Shown here in pieces: positions 24,207-33,256 of a stretch of 58,387 nt of DNA. A program made the position numbers and the translations under genes. The stretch is from JAUVAV01 sp965371665 (lineage in GTDB: Bacteria > Oederibacteriota > JAAXVQ01 > JAUVAV01), in assembly GCA_965371665.1 (NCBI GenBank), contig CBDUZI010000004.1, positions 1 to 58,387 on the forward strand, in the 5' to 3' direction. Every line of letters starts with the position of its first letter. The stretch's first letter is position 1. The notes under the pieces are model-generated. The model saw only the letters and a program-made list of their open reading frames with translations. It was not told the DNA's origin and did not search any database.

Positions 24207-25741
24207 ACACGACAACTTCTTCGGCCCCGCCGCGGAATCTTTCCCGGCCTTCGTCCTCCCGGCAAAAAGGCGGTTTGCGGTATAAGTTCGGTCTGTCCAT
24301 TACGCTGCTGTTAACCTTAACCATTATTTTTATTAGTTTTTTTGCGCTCCAGGGCGAACAAGTGGCGCTGCGTAACGAGATGGAGCAAAGAGGTATAACC
24401 ATTGCCCGGAATATCGCTGCGAATGCGGTTAAACCGTTGCTGCGGGGTGAAATCTTATCACTCGCTTCACTGGTAAAAGATGCTCTGGAAAATAAAAGCG
24501 TGACCTATGCGCAAATAGTGGATGATGATAATATTATCGTAGCGCATAATAAACTTGAGAAATCCGGTGTTTCATATCACCGGCCTCCGGGGGTGGAAGC
24601 TTTGGAGAACCGCTCCATCGCCGTTTCCGAAATATTTCTTTTCCAAGGCGATAAAAATGTAGATGTGGCCATCCCGATTCTTCTGAAGAAACAAGTCAAA
24701 TTAGGTGAAGTGCATATCGGTCTCTCCCAAACGCATATTGATGCCGTCATCCGTCAGGCGGTTAAGCAAATTATTATTTTAGCCGTCATTTTTGTGGTGC
24801 TCGGTATTATCGTAACTGTGATTTTAGTCAGCATTATTGTTCGGCCGATTAAATCCCTGGAGGCCGGAGCTGAAATTATTGGTCAAGGTAATCTGGATTA
24901 TACCATTAAGGTGGAGAGTCAGGATGAGATTGGGAATTTGGCGCGTTCCTTTAATCGTATGACCGCTGATTTAAAAAATGCCCAAAAGAAAATTATTGAA
25001 AAAGAAAAAATGGAGCAAGAATTGGAAACCGCCCGTAAGATCCAGTCGGTCCTTCTGCCCAAGGAATATCCTGCCATAGAAGGTTTTCAAATTGTTGCAT
25101 TTTATAAATCCGCTAAGGTCGTAGGCGGTGATTACTACGATTTTCACAGGATTAATGACAAATTACTGGGAATTACGGTAGCGGATGTTTCCGGTAAAGG
25201 TGTGCCCGGTTCGCTCGGGATGGTGATGACGCGGAGTATTCTGCGTTCTCAGACTTATTTAGGCAATGCTTGCGGGACATTATCGAAAACCAACAGCCTG
25301 CTGTTTCAGGATATTAAAAGAGGAATGTTTGTAACCATGTTTTACATAGTGCTCGATCATGAAAAAAAGACGCTGGATTGTTCCAATGCGGGTCATAATC
25401 CTATGATTTTAGCCCATAAGAACGGCGAAGTGGAATTATTTAATCCGGCTGGAATAGCTTTAGGGTTGGATGAAGGAAAACGGTTTAATAATAAATTGCG
25501 ACCCGTGAATATCAAGCTGAAGCCAGGCGATACTTTCATTTTATATACCGACGGGGTTACCGAGGCCATGAATAAGCAGGAGCAGGAATTCACCGAAGAG
25601 CGGCTGGCCGAAATAATGAGCAAAAATGTTAATTTAGACCCCCAAGAGTTAAGTGATACTATTATTAATGAGCTAATGGAATTTACCGCCGACACCGGAC
25701 AGCACGACGATATTACCCTGGTAACGGTTAAGATGAAGTAA
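24203..25741 (+). CDS. membrane sensor PP2C/SpoIIE-family serine phosphatase with HAMP
   Basis: 512 aa. TM1 (about 29-49), extracytoplasmic sensor (50-187), TM2 (188-213), HAMP (about 212-264), a short coiled coil ending in LETARKIQSVLLPKEYP, and a SpoIIE/RsbU-type phosphatase domain (about 300-512). Metal-binding acidic residues are intact: GGDYYD (308-313), ADVSGKG (327-333), LYTDGVTEA, and DDITLVTV near the end. RsbU/SpoIIE phosphatases reactivate phosphorylated STAS antagonists; candidate substrates are encoded 0.4 kb downstream (26152) and in the two fusion proteins. It is coupled by ATGA overlap to the TPR gene. The sensor resembles that of the chemoreceptor at 9646. Confidence 0.9.
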   Translation: MNTTTSSAPPRNLSRPSSSRQKGGLRYKFGLSITLLLTLTIIFISFFALQGEQVALRNEMEQRGITIARNIAANAVKPLLRGEILSLASLVKDALENKSVTYAQIVDDDNIIVAHNKLEKSGVSYHRPPGVEALENRSIAVSEIFLFQGDKNVDVAIPILLKKQVKLGEVHIGLSQTHIDAVIRQAVKQIIILAVIFVVLGIIVTVILVSIIVRPIKSLEAGAEIIGQGNLDYTIKVESQDEIGNLARSFNRMTADLKNAQKKIIEKEKMEQELETARKIQSVLLPKEYPAIEGFQIVAFYKSAKVVGGDYYDFHRINDKLLGITVADVSGKGVPGSLGMVMTRSILRSQTYLGNACGTLSKTNSLLFQDIKRGMFVTMFYIVLDHEKKTLDCSNAGHNPMILAHKNGEVELFNPAGIALGLDEGKRFNNKLRPVNIKLKPGDTFILYTDGVTEAMNKQEQEFTEERLAEIMSKNVNLDPQELSDTIINELMEFTADTGQHDDITLVTVKMK

Positions 25742-26151
25742 AGTGCGGTTTTATCCGTCATCGCAGAAGACCCCCGGCCTCTTTTCTGCTTAACTGGGTG
25801 CCTGAGCAATTAGTTGGTTTTTTAGGTTGTCATTCCCGAATGCTCTTATCCCTGGACTAAACCATCCAGGACCGGCGGGAATCCAGAAAAGCATTATTTT
25901 ATAAGCATTGAAAAATCCCTGGATTCCGGCTTAAAGCATGCTGGAATGACAAAACGCACTAAATGCTCAAGCTCCCAGGTGCTGAGGCTCGCTGGTGGGA
26001 CTTAATGGGGAGGATTGGCCGGATTCAGAGGATAGTACAAAAAATGGAAATTAATTTTATTCTAAAATAAAAAATTCTTTATCTGCAATTTTATTTGTGC
26101 TAATATTTGGTTACTGGTATACTGATATATATGAGGCTTGGGGGTGTATAA
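25742..26151. other. intergenic region with repeat and weak promoter
   Basis: 410 bp. It holds the R2 copy b element (25794-25978) and an A+T-rich stretch before the STAS gene with a weak promoter-like pair TTGTGC (26095-26100) / TATACT (26118-26123), spacer 17. No gene is supported. Confidence 0.5.
25794..25978. mobile_element. MITE-like element family R2, copy b
   Basis: Bounded by CTGGGTGCCTGAGCAATTAG and CTAAATGCTCAAGCTCCCAG, an inverted repeat. The core has the same CGAATGCTCTTATC and AAAAGCATT.TTTTATAAGC segments as copy a, with an extra insertion around CCTGGACTAAACCATCCAGG. Confidence 0.8.
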
Positions 26152-26514
26152 ATGAAGAAAATTAATGTAAGTGTCCGGGATTCCGCGCTTAATTCCGAGT
26201 GCACAGTAATTGAGGTTGAAGGCTTCCTGGATGCTTATACTGTCGCAGAACTCGAGGAAGTATTTAATTTCCTGATAAAGGAAAAGAAGTTCAAACTGAT
26301 AGTGAATCTGAATAAACTGGATTATATTAGCAGTGCCGGATTGGGGACTTTCATGGGTGTAATTGATGAAATTCGTGACAATCATGGCGACATTATGTTA
26401 ACGAATCTTTCGCCTAAAATTTACAAAGTTTTTGATCTTTTAGGATTTTCCGAGCTGTTTTTAATTGTGGAGGATGAAGCCGCAGCGGTAGCTAAATTCA
26501 AGGAAGGCCATTAA
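26152..26514 (+). CDS. STAS-domain anti-sigma factor antagonist
   Basis: 120 aa, ATG with GGGGGTG upstream. A single STAS domain with the conserved phosphorylation loop YISSAGLGTFMG (SSAG at 60-63) and the usual VEGFLDAYTVAELEEVF N-terminal strand-helix. It is expected to bind an RsbW/SpoIIAB-like kinase and be switched by phosphorylation. The SpoIIE-type phosphatase upstream is the likely partner that dephosphorylates it, and the HATPase domain of the next gene is the likely kinase. The spacer to that gene is 168 bp, so it may have its own promoter. Confidence 0.92.
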   Translation: MKKINVSVRDSALNSECTVIEVEGFLDAYTVAELEEVFNFLIKEKKFKLIVNLNKLDYISSAGLGTFMGVIDEIRDNHGDIMLTNLSPKIYKVFDLLGFSELFLIVEDEAAAVAKFKEGH

Positions 26515-26682
26515 TTTTTTTATTCCCCCTCCTTAAGCCTCTCCCGCAAGAGAGAGGAAACACCACTTCTAAGTTTGAGGAGCATTGCAGATTCGGCCTT
26601 ATATTTAAGAGGTATATGGTGTTTACTTATTGCTTGATTTTATAATAAAGATACTCCTGCTCAGGTCGGGAGAAAGGATGCC

Positions 26683-27954
26683 GTGAAGCCCGATTTAAAT
26701 CAGGCTTTTCCAAGTGAAGCGATGAAAAAGCTGGAAATTAATTCGCGATATGCCGGCCGCCGGAATGAAGTAAACATTTTCGATTTTAAAGGTTCGCTGG
26801 ACGTATCTACTTTCAATCAATTTGAGAGGTTCCTAAAACCATTTTTAGGAAAAGGGACAGCGAAAATTGTCCTTGATTTTTCACAATTGACCCGCATAAG
26901 TTCCTTTGGTCTTGGTCTTTTGGTGGGAATCCTGCAAAACCTGGATTACCAAAATGATGTTAAACTTGGCGGAGTGCCTAAAAAAATCAAGAAATTATTG
27001 GAAAAAGTTCAACCGGCGGGTTATCGGGTTCAAATTTTCGAGCACCAAATGGAAGCCGTGCAATGTTTTCTGAGCCAGCAAACTTCGGCCTATGCTCATC
27101 ATTTTAAGATATTGACGAAAAAACCGATCATGTCCGGAGAACCATTCATTTTACAGGTCGAGGCGTATGATGCTGCCGAGCGCCGGATAGAAGCCTACCA
27201 GGGAAACCCTCATCTCATCGTTGATCAAGGCATGGTTTCACCTACCCTAATAAACGGTTTTAAGCATGGTTTATGGGAAGGCCCGGTAATTGTGACCGGT
27301 AACGGCCCGGTGCAATTTTTCATTTGGGATGAGTGCGGCCGGGGTGAAAGCACCATGGTAATCAAAGAGCAAGGGAAACCGGTTAAATTTCCCATTGAAA
27401 TTGCTTGTCCCGGCTGTGGCAAAAACAATATTGCGGGTAAAACGGATTTTTTTCGATGTATTCAATGCAATGAAATCTATTTTGTGGACCGGTTTGGCCA
27501 TGTAGTTCCTTTAAAACCCGGGAATACGAAAAGAACCGATTTTGTCAAACATCTGGAATTTAAAATTCCCAGCGATGTGAATTATCTCAACCATGTCCGG
27601 AAATTTATCATGGGAATAGCTAGTGAGGAAAAAATCGACGCTGAAAAGATCTCGCAAATTGAAATGTCTATCGACGAAGCTTTGGCTAACGTGATAGAGC
27701 ATGCTTATTCATTTGATGCCTACCAGGAAATTCAAGTTAACCTGTGGATTTATACCAACCAATTGGAAATTGTCATAAAGGATTACGGGCGCTCCTTTGA
27801 CAGTGAAAGCATACCCCTTCTGGATATTAAAAAGCATATCGAGGAACGGCGAAATGGAGGTTTGGGGCGTTATTTGATTAAGACCTTGATGGATGAGGTG
27901 ATATATCACAAAGGTTTACATAGTAATGAGCTGCGTATGATCAAGCGATTTTAA
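26683..27954 (+). CDS. second STAS / Ig-like / Zn-ribbon / HATPase fusion
   Basis: 423 aa, GTG start after GGGAGAAAGGA. Same order of modules as 791-2053: STAS (about 18-130), beta-rich Ig-like segment (about 138-228, NGFKHGLWEG and IVTGNGPV), C4 zinc ribbon with Cys242, 245, 259 and 262, and an RsbW-like HATPase (about 290-422) with N-box DEALANVIEHAYSFD, G1 DYGRSFD and lid RRNGGLGRYLI. The phosphorylation loop reads SSFG (73-76) instead of SSAG; the serines remain but the Ala to Phe change could alter phosphorylation or partner choice. Sequence between the paralogues is clearly diverged while the Cys spacing (x2, x13, x2) is identical, so the zinc site is probably functional. It lies in the block with phosphatase, stand-alone STAS and GGDEF genes. 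Confidence 0.87.
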   Translation: MKPDLNQAFPSEAMKKLEINSRYAGRRNEVNIFDFKGSLDVSTFNQFERFLKPFLGKGTAKIVLDFSQLTRISSFGLGLLVGILQNLDYQNDVKLGGVPKKIKKLLEKVQPAGYRVQIFEHQMEAVQCFLSQQTSAYAHHFKILTKKPIMSGEPFILQVEAYDAAERRIEAYQGNPHLIVDQGMVSPTLINGFKHGLWEGPVIVTGNGPVQFFIWDECGRGESTMVIKEQGKPVKFPIEIACPGCGKNNIAGKTDFFRCIQCNEIYFVDRFGHVVPLKPGNTKRTDFVKHLEFKIPSDVNYLNHVRKFIMGIASEEKIDAEKISQIEMSIDEALANVIEHAYSFDAYQEIQVNLWIYTNQLEIVIKDYGRSFDSESIPLLDIKKHIEERRNGGLGRYLIKTLMDEVIYHKGLHSNELRMIKRF

Positions 27955-27955
27955 A

Positions 27956-28147
27956 TAGTTCCTGTTGCGGAAGCGTGTTTTTTAAGTTTGTCATTCCGAA
28001 CGCCCTGGACAAAATCATCCAGGACAGGTAGTGAGGAATCTCTACGAAAACGCCTGAATTTTCAGGCCTCTTGGAGATTCTTCGCCTTCGGCGCAGAATG
28101 ACAAAACGCGGGGAGCCCGCTAAAAATAGCTTTCGCAACAGATACTA
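27956..28147. mobile_element. MITE-like element family R1, copy b
   Basis: 192 bp bounded by TAGTTCCTGTTGCGGAAGC and GCTTTCGCAACAGATACTA. It is the inverse orientation of copy a (4427-4620). It starts 1 nt after the stop of the fusion gene and ends just before the SD of the GGDEF gene, so it lies squeezed between two genes. Confidence 0.85.
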
Positions 28148-28162
28148 AATGAGGAGAGTTTC

Positions 28163-29584
28163 TTGTCTTTTTTTAAAGAAATCAAACAGCAAAGAACTTT
28201 TCGGCTGACCATTTATGGGGGCATGTTTTTAACTTTGGGGCTGGTTTTAGTCACCATCATAGGTCTGCGACAGCTGCCCGCGCCCGCCGGTTATCGATAT
28301 TTAATTCTTATAATCAACCTTTTGCTGATAGTCACGTCCGCTTTGCTTGTTTATCATTTGTTTTTCCGCTTTTTTAAACCGATAAAGCTTTTGCTCCAGG
28401 AGACCCGGGAGACTTTGCAGGGAATGCGTAAAGGCGGCATAACTCTGGTTCGGAATGACGAAATCGGGGTTCTGGCCAACAATTTCAACCAGATTATTCT
28501 GGACGATCAGATGAAACGTATTGAACTGGAGAATTTTAATAAGGAACTGGCTTCCCATGCGGAAATTATTGAAAAAACCTACCGGGAACTTGATAAAAAA
28601 ATATACGATCTTTTTACTCTCTTTAGTATTGGTAAAGAACTGAATTCTACTCTTTCGGTGGAAACTATCCTGAAAATCACTTGTTTCACTACCATGGGAC
28701 AAGTCGGTGTTACAGTTATGACCATAATGCTGCTGGAGGAAAAGGACGAGGCCCTAATGATTTGCAAGTATACCAAGGGACTGCGGGATGATCCGCATAG
28801 GCCGAAATCTTCCCGGTTCAGTGTGGAATTCTTGAATCTGCTGCATTTGAATGAACAGCCTTTTTTATTTTCCAGCTTGAAGGGGAAGACTCATTTAAAA
28901 ACCGAGATGGATTTTTTAAGTGCCTATAAAACTTTTATCATTGCTCCTTTGACGGCTAAAGACCAGGTTATCGGTATGCTGCTCCTGGGTAAAAAGTTAT
29001 CCGGCGAAGAGTTTATCCAGGGAGAAAAAGATTTTCTCGCCACCCTGGCATCATTATCCGCGCTGGCCTTTAGAAATGCCCGGCATTATGAACAGGCCAT
29101 AACCGATGATATGACTAAACTCTATCTGAAACGCTATTTCCAGCTGCGTCTGGAAGATGAAATCAAGCGGGCGACCCGGTATCATAGCAAGATTACTTTA
29201 ATCATGATGGATATTGATCTTTTTAAGAAGATTAATGATACCTACGGTCATGTCCCGGGAGATAAAGTTCTGATGCGGGTGGCCGAGGAGATTCGGGAAA
29301 ATTTCCGAGACGTAGATATTACTGCGCGGTACGGTGGGGAAGAATTCGCAGTCATTATGCCGGAAGTCTCTAAAAATCATGCTTTAATTGCGGCGGAACG
29401 CCTGCGTAAAAATATTGAAGATATCTCTTTCCAAATGAAACGGAAAAAAGTTAAAATAACCATTTCTATCGGGCTGGCGGAATTTCCGGAAGACGGCGAA
29501 TCACCTATACAACTGGTCGAAGCCGCGGATGGAGCTTTGTATCGCGCAAAGGAGAACGGGCGTAATCAAACCAAGTTGGCCTGA
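28163..29584 (+). CDS. diguanylate cyclase with membrane, HAMP-like and GAF-like regions
   Basis: 473 aa, TTG start with GAGGAG at 28151-28156. Two transmembrane helices (about 17-35 and 45-68), a HAMP-like segment with NDEIGVLANNFNQI (about 94-107), coiled coil, a GAF-like domain (about 150-310) and a C-terminal GGDEF domain. The active site is RYGGEEF (GGEEF 391-395), and an inhibitory I-site RDVD (382-385) lies five residues upstream, so an active, product-inhibited c-di-GMP synthase is expected. No EAL, HD-GYP or PilZ gene is in the window. The short gap to the next gene (12 nt) suggests an operon. Confidence 0.93.
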   Translation: MSFFKEIKQQRTFRLTIYGGMFLTLGLVLVTIIGLRQLPAPAGYRYLILIINLLLIVTSALLVYHLFFRFFKPIKLLLQETRETLQGMRKGGITLVRNDEIGVLANNFNQIILDDQMKRIELENFNKELASHAEIIEKTYRELDKKIYDLFTLFSIGKELNSTLSVETILKITCFTTMGQVGVTVMTIMLLEEKDEALMICKYTKGLRDDPHRPKSSRFSVEFLNLLHLNEQPFLFSSLKGKTHLKTEMDFLSAYKTFIIAPLTAKDQVIGMLLLGKKLSGEEFIQGEKDFLATLASLSALAFRNARHYEQAITDDMTKLYLKRYFQLRLEDEIKRATRYHSKITLIMMDIDLFKKINDTYGHVPGDKVLMRVAEEIRENFRDVDITARYGGEEFAVIMPEVSKNHALIAAERLRKNIEDISFQMKRKKVKITISIGLAEFPEDGESPIQLVEAADGALYRAKENGRNQTKLA

Positions 29585-29596
29585 GAGAGCGCTATA

Positions 29597-30292
29597 ATGT
29601 CAAGCCGGCGCAAATCCAGAAAATCAAGACCGCGGCCATGGGGACAATGGCTCATAGGAAGCATATTACTTATATCCGCGATTCCCGGATCCTGGGTACT
29701 GCTGCTCCACTTATTAGAATTCAAATTCGTGACGCATACTCAGCTGGCCTTTATTACCGGCTTTGGTGTTTATCTGGTAATGCATTTGCTTCTCTGGAAA
29801 CCGATTTTTATCCATGTAATGGGGCATGAATTGACCCATGCCTTCTGGGCCGTGATTCTGGGAGGGAAAATTAAATCTTTGCTGGTTTCCCAGGAGGGGG
29901 GACAGGTAACTCTTTCCAAAACCAACTTCTTCATCGCGCTGGCTCCGTATTTTTTTCCGATCTATACTTTCCTGATATTACCTATTTACTTTATTGCGGC
30001 TCCCAAGTTTTATCCCATACCGGCTTTTCTCATCGGATTTACCTTGGCCCTGCATCTGGCCTTGACAATTCATTCCCTGCATGACCGGCAAAGTGATATC
30101 TGGGAAATCGGATTGTTTTTTTCCATGACCTTTATATACCTGATGAATTTAATAGTTATTGTAATTATAATTTCTGTTATTTCTCCGGAAGTCATCACCC
30201 TGCCGGAGCTGGTGAGGGAAAGTTGGCGTTTAACCATGGCATGGTTACTTAAAATGATAGCCGGGCTGGGAGCCTCTCAATTTAGTTATTGA
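29597..30292 (+). CDS. membrane protein with HELTH zinc-metalloprotease motif (M50-like)
   Basis: 231 aa, very hydrophobic, with about five to six transmembrane helices (17-40, 48-73, 107-133, 138-160, 168-195). The motif HELTH (77-81) sits at the end of a helix, as in HExxH site-2-type or M50-related intramembrane proteases, and is followed by FWAVILGGKI. I see no clear second-domain LDG motif of classical M50 enzymes; the later HSLHDRQSD could supply a ligand. A Lys/Arg-rich N-terminus (SSRRKSRKSRPRP) suggests N-in topology. Probably co-transcribed with the diguanylate cyclase. Confidence 0.65.
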   Translation: MSSRRKSRKSRPRPWGQWLIGSILLISAIPGSWVLLLHLLEFKFVTHTQLAFITGFGVYLVMHLLLWKPIFIHVMGHELTHAFWAVILGGKIKSLLVSQEGGQVTLSKTNFFIALAPYFFPIYTFLILPIYFIAAPKFYPIPAFLIGFTLALHLALTIHSLHDRQSDIWEIGLFFSMTFIYLMNLIVIVIIISVISPEVITLPELVRESWRLTMAWLLKMIAGLGASQFSY

Positions 30293-30446
30293 TTGTACGG
30301 TAACTGATTACTTGCGTTCTCGAGCCCGGATTTCGCAGGGGAGACGACAGGGTTGTCCTTCTGAGGTATGATTTTAACCGGAATGACGGAGCGGAACTAT
30401 TGACAACTGAGTTTAGGATATATCTGGGGTAAGGGAGTATCGGGTA

Positions 30447-32087
30447 ATGCGGTATCGGAACTTATTTTTAAGCGTTTTCGGCGGACTGATGGCGGGACTG
30501 GCTTTTCCCAATGTCTGGTTTATTGGTCTGAATTGGCGGGGAGGCATTTTGGCCTTTGTCTGCCTGATCCCCCTCCTGGCGATCCGCGAAGAGCGCGGGA
30601 TTCGGGCTTCCTGGCGTTGGGGGTTTATATATGGTTTGGTTTATTTTGGACTGTCGATCATCTGGATGGCTAATATGAAATCCATGCATCCCTTGGGTCC
30701 TTTGGCCTGGTTTTGTTTAACCGGCTACCTGGCGGTATATCCCGCCTGCTTTATTTTACTATACCACGTTCTCCTTAAAGGCGGAGTTCCGGCCTGGTGG
30801 GCGGCAGCACCTCTTTGGGTGAGCTTGGAATTCATGAGAAATTACGGATTGTCCGGATTTCCCTGGGTTGCCCTAGGGTATGCGCATCATCAAAGTTCCG
30901 GCTTAATGGCATTTGCCCCGGTAACCGGCGTCTGGGGACTTTCCTTGATGACGGTCTGGGTAAATTCCGCCGGGCATTATATATTAGGACGTTTTTTTCC
31001 CGGCTGGTCCGGCCAGGAATCAATTATCCCTAATCCTATGCCGCTTCGGAGATTTTCTATTAATTGGCGGTTGATCGCCCTGGGGATACTGTTACTGCTG
31101 ATTTTTGGTGGTGTGGTTTATGAAAGATTAAAACTTTACCGTTATCCTGGTTCAACACCGGTCACGGTGGCGGCGCTGCAGGGCAATATCGATCAGGATC
31201 AGGTCTGGGACCATGAATATCAAAGAACTACGCTGGACCGATACCGCGAATTGATTAACCGGGCCGCAGACCAGGGTGCCGGAATAGTTATTTGGCCGGA
31301 GACCGCCTTTCCGGGGATATTCAATCTGGATAATAACTTAGCCGATTATGTCCGTCGCTGGTCGCAATCGCGGGAGATATGTCAACTGCTGGGCAGCGAT
31401 AGAGTTGAGCCGGGAGGCAGTGGGGATTACCGGTATTTCAATTCCATAATCTTACTTGAACCTTCCGGAAAAGTCGGTGAAGTTACCTCCAAGGTCCATC
31501 TGGTTCCTTTTGGGGAATATATTCCTTTTAAGCATACCATCTTTTATTTTTTACATAAAATTGTAAAACGGTATGTGGGAGAGGGTTTTACTCCCGGCCG
31601 TAAACGGCGGCTTCTGCCTTGTACTTTCGAAGGAAAAAGAGTGCCATTCGGCGCTTTGATTTGCTTTGAAAGCATTTTTCCGGGATATACGGCTATGCTG
31701 GTCCGCCGGGGTGCGCAAATCCTGACAGTAATAACTAATGATAAATGGTTCGGCACGACCGCCGCGCCGGCCCAGCATGCTATTTTCTCCGCCTTTCGCG
31801 CAGCGGAAACCGGACGATACCTGGTACGGGTTGCGGCTTGCGGAATTTCCGGGATATATAATCCCCGGGGTAAGTTAATTAAATCATTACCCTTGAACCA
31901 ATCCGGGGTCTTGGTGGCAGATGTCCGGCCGCGTATGACTTTAACCAGTTACACGGTTTTTGGTGATTGGCTTCCCTGGTTATGTTTCTTGATTTTAGCC
32001 GGGGAATTTATGGCATGTAAAATACGGAGAAAGAAAACCGGTGTAGGGCCGGTCCCTTACACGCGCCAAGCTAAGAAAAATGTTTGA
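30447..32087 (+). CDS. lnt: apolipoprotein N-acyltransferase
   Basis: 546 aa, ATG with AAGGGAG. N-terminal transmembrane bundle (about 1-225) followed by a periplasmic nitrilase-type domain with the catalytic triad Glu285 (IWPETAFPG), Lys349 (SKVHLVPFGEYIP) and Cys406 (LICFESIFP), then a final TM helix. It adds the third acyl chain to lipoproteins, which fits the two lipoproteins encoded here and a diderm envelope. Confidence 0.95.
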   Translation: MRYRNLFLSVFGGLMAGLAFPNVWFIGLNWRGGILAFVCLIPLLAIREERGIRASWRWGFIYGLVYFGLSIIWMANMKSMHPLGPLAWFCLTGYLAVYPACFILLYHVLLKGGVPAWWAAAPLWVSLEFMRNYGLSGFPWVALGYAHHQSSGLMAFAPVTGVWGLSLMTVWVNSAGHYILGRFFPGWSGQESIIPNPMPLRRFSINWRLIALGILLLLIFGGVVYERLKLYRYPGSTPVTVAALQGNIDQDQVWDHEYQRTTLDRYRELINRAADQGAGIVIWPETAFPGIFNLDNNLADYVRRWSQSREICQLLGSDRVEPGGSGDYRYFNSIILLEPSGKVGEVTSKVHLVPFGEYIPFKHTIFYFLHKIVKRYVGEGFTPGRKRRLLPCTFEGKRVPFGALICFESIFPGYTAMLVRRGAQILTVITNDKWFGTTAAPAQHAIFSAFRAAETGRYLVRVAACGISGIYNPRGKLIKSLPLNQSGVLVADVRPRMTLTSYTVFGDWLPWLCFLILAGEFMACKIRRKKTGVGPVPYTRQAKKNV

Positions 32088-32111
32088 AATAGGCTTAGAA
32101 GTCTTGTAAGA

Positions 32112-32249
32112 TTTTTGTAGGGGCAGGCCGCAGTGCCTGCCCGAAGGAAACAAGCGAATCCTATTCGGGCAACCACAGGGGGTTGCCCCTACAAATATGG
32201 GAAGGGCAAGGTGTTTTTTGTAGGGGTGGAGTTTCATCTCCGCCCCTCG
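32112..32249. repeat. GTAGGGGC-type palindromic repeats (family R4)
   Basis: TTTTTGTAGGGGCAGGCC... pairs with ...GGTTGCCCCTACAAA (32112-32194); a second unit TTTTTGTAGGGGTGGAGTTT... with ...CTCCGCCCCT follows (32215-32249). The same family is at 35934, 37188 and inside R1 copy c. Short open frames across it are repeat artefacts. Confidence 0.75.
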
Positions 32250-32335
32250 GAGGGGTTAACGGCCTGGCCGGTATGGAAGCCAGCCCTTACGGACAGTGTG
32301 TGTTTTATAGCAATGATATCTACAAGGAGGATTAA

Positions 32336-33256
32336 ATGGATGTTCTGATCGTAGGATCCATAGCGTTGGATGATGTGAAAACTCCGGCCGGCGAAGTAAC
32401 CAACGCCTTGGGCGGCTCGGCCGTTTATGCTTCCCTGGCGGCTGGATATTTTGCGCCTTCGGGAATTGTCGGAGTAATTGGAGAAGATTTTCCCGAAGAA
32501 CATATCCGATTACTGCGCGAGCACCAAATCCAGTTGGAAGGCTTGGAGCAAATTGCCGGTAATACTTTTCATTGGTCGGGTTGTTATGCGGGTGACATGG
32601 GAACGGCGCAAACCCTTAAAACCCAGCTTAATGTGTTTGCCGGATTTTCGCCGAAAATACCCCGGACCTTCCAGGAAACCCCGTTTGTGTTTCTCGCCAA
32701 TATTGACCCTGATCTTCAGGCCCGGGTGCTGACCCAGGTGCATAAGCCGCGTTTTGTTTTACTCGATACCATGAATCATTGGATAGACCATCAGCGGGAT
32801 AAACTTATCGAAGATATGGCAGCGGTTGATATGGTAGTTATAAATCAGGAGGAAGCCCGGCAGTTGGCCGGCACCGCTAATTTAATCCAGGCTGTCCGGT
32901 GGCTGTGCCGGCAGGGCGCGCGGGGGATAATTATTAAAAAAGGGGAGCACGGAGCCTTGGTTTTTTGGGAGGATCAAATTGGAATTATTCCGGCCTTCCC
33001 CCTGGCGACCGTAAAAGATCCCACCGGAGCAGGGGATACATTTGCCGGTGGTTTTATCGGGGCTTTGGCGCGCGAAGGAGAAATAAATTTCGAAACTTTG
33101 CGAACGGCAGCAGTGATGGGGACGGTTATGGCGTCGTTTACGGTAGAGGATTTTTCGGTGAAACGTCTCTCCTGTCTGAAAAAAGAGGAAATCCGCCTTC
33201 GGCATGATGAATTGCGTGAAATGGCTCGTTTGAGTGAATGGAAGGTGAGCTTATGA
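32336..33256 (+). CDS. PfkB-family (ribokinase-like) sugar or nucleoside kinase
   Basis: 306 aa, ATG with AAGGAGG. N-terminal MDVLIVGSIALDDV, a substrate-binding GG in NALGGSAVYASLAAG (PfkB signature 1), and the C-terminal anion-hole signature DPTGAGDTFAGGF with catalytic Asp234. Phosphorylates a sugar, sugar acid or nucleoside; the substrate cannot be read. The stop overlaps the next gene as ATGA (33253-33256), so the two are coupled. Confidence 0.88.
   Translation: MDVLIVGSIALDDVKTPAGEVTNALGGSAVYASLAAGYFAPSGIVGVIGEDFPEEHIRLLREHQIQLEGLEQIAGNTFHWSGCYAGDMGTAQTLKTQLNVFAGFSPKIPRTFQETPFVFLANIDPDLQARVLTQVHKPRFVLLDTMNHWIDHQRDKLIEDMAAVDMVVINQEEARQLAGTANLIQAVRWLCRQGARGIIIKKGEHGALVFWEDQIGIIPAFPLATVKDPTGAGDTFAGGFIGALAREGEINFETLRTAAVMGTVMASFTVEDFSVKRLSCLKKEEIRLRHDELREMARLSEWKVSL

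Noticed and set aside
32133..32348. Small rightward gene between lnt and the PfkB kinase
   Set aside because: It falls within R4 palindromic repeats with no SD or protein similarity.
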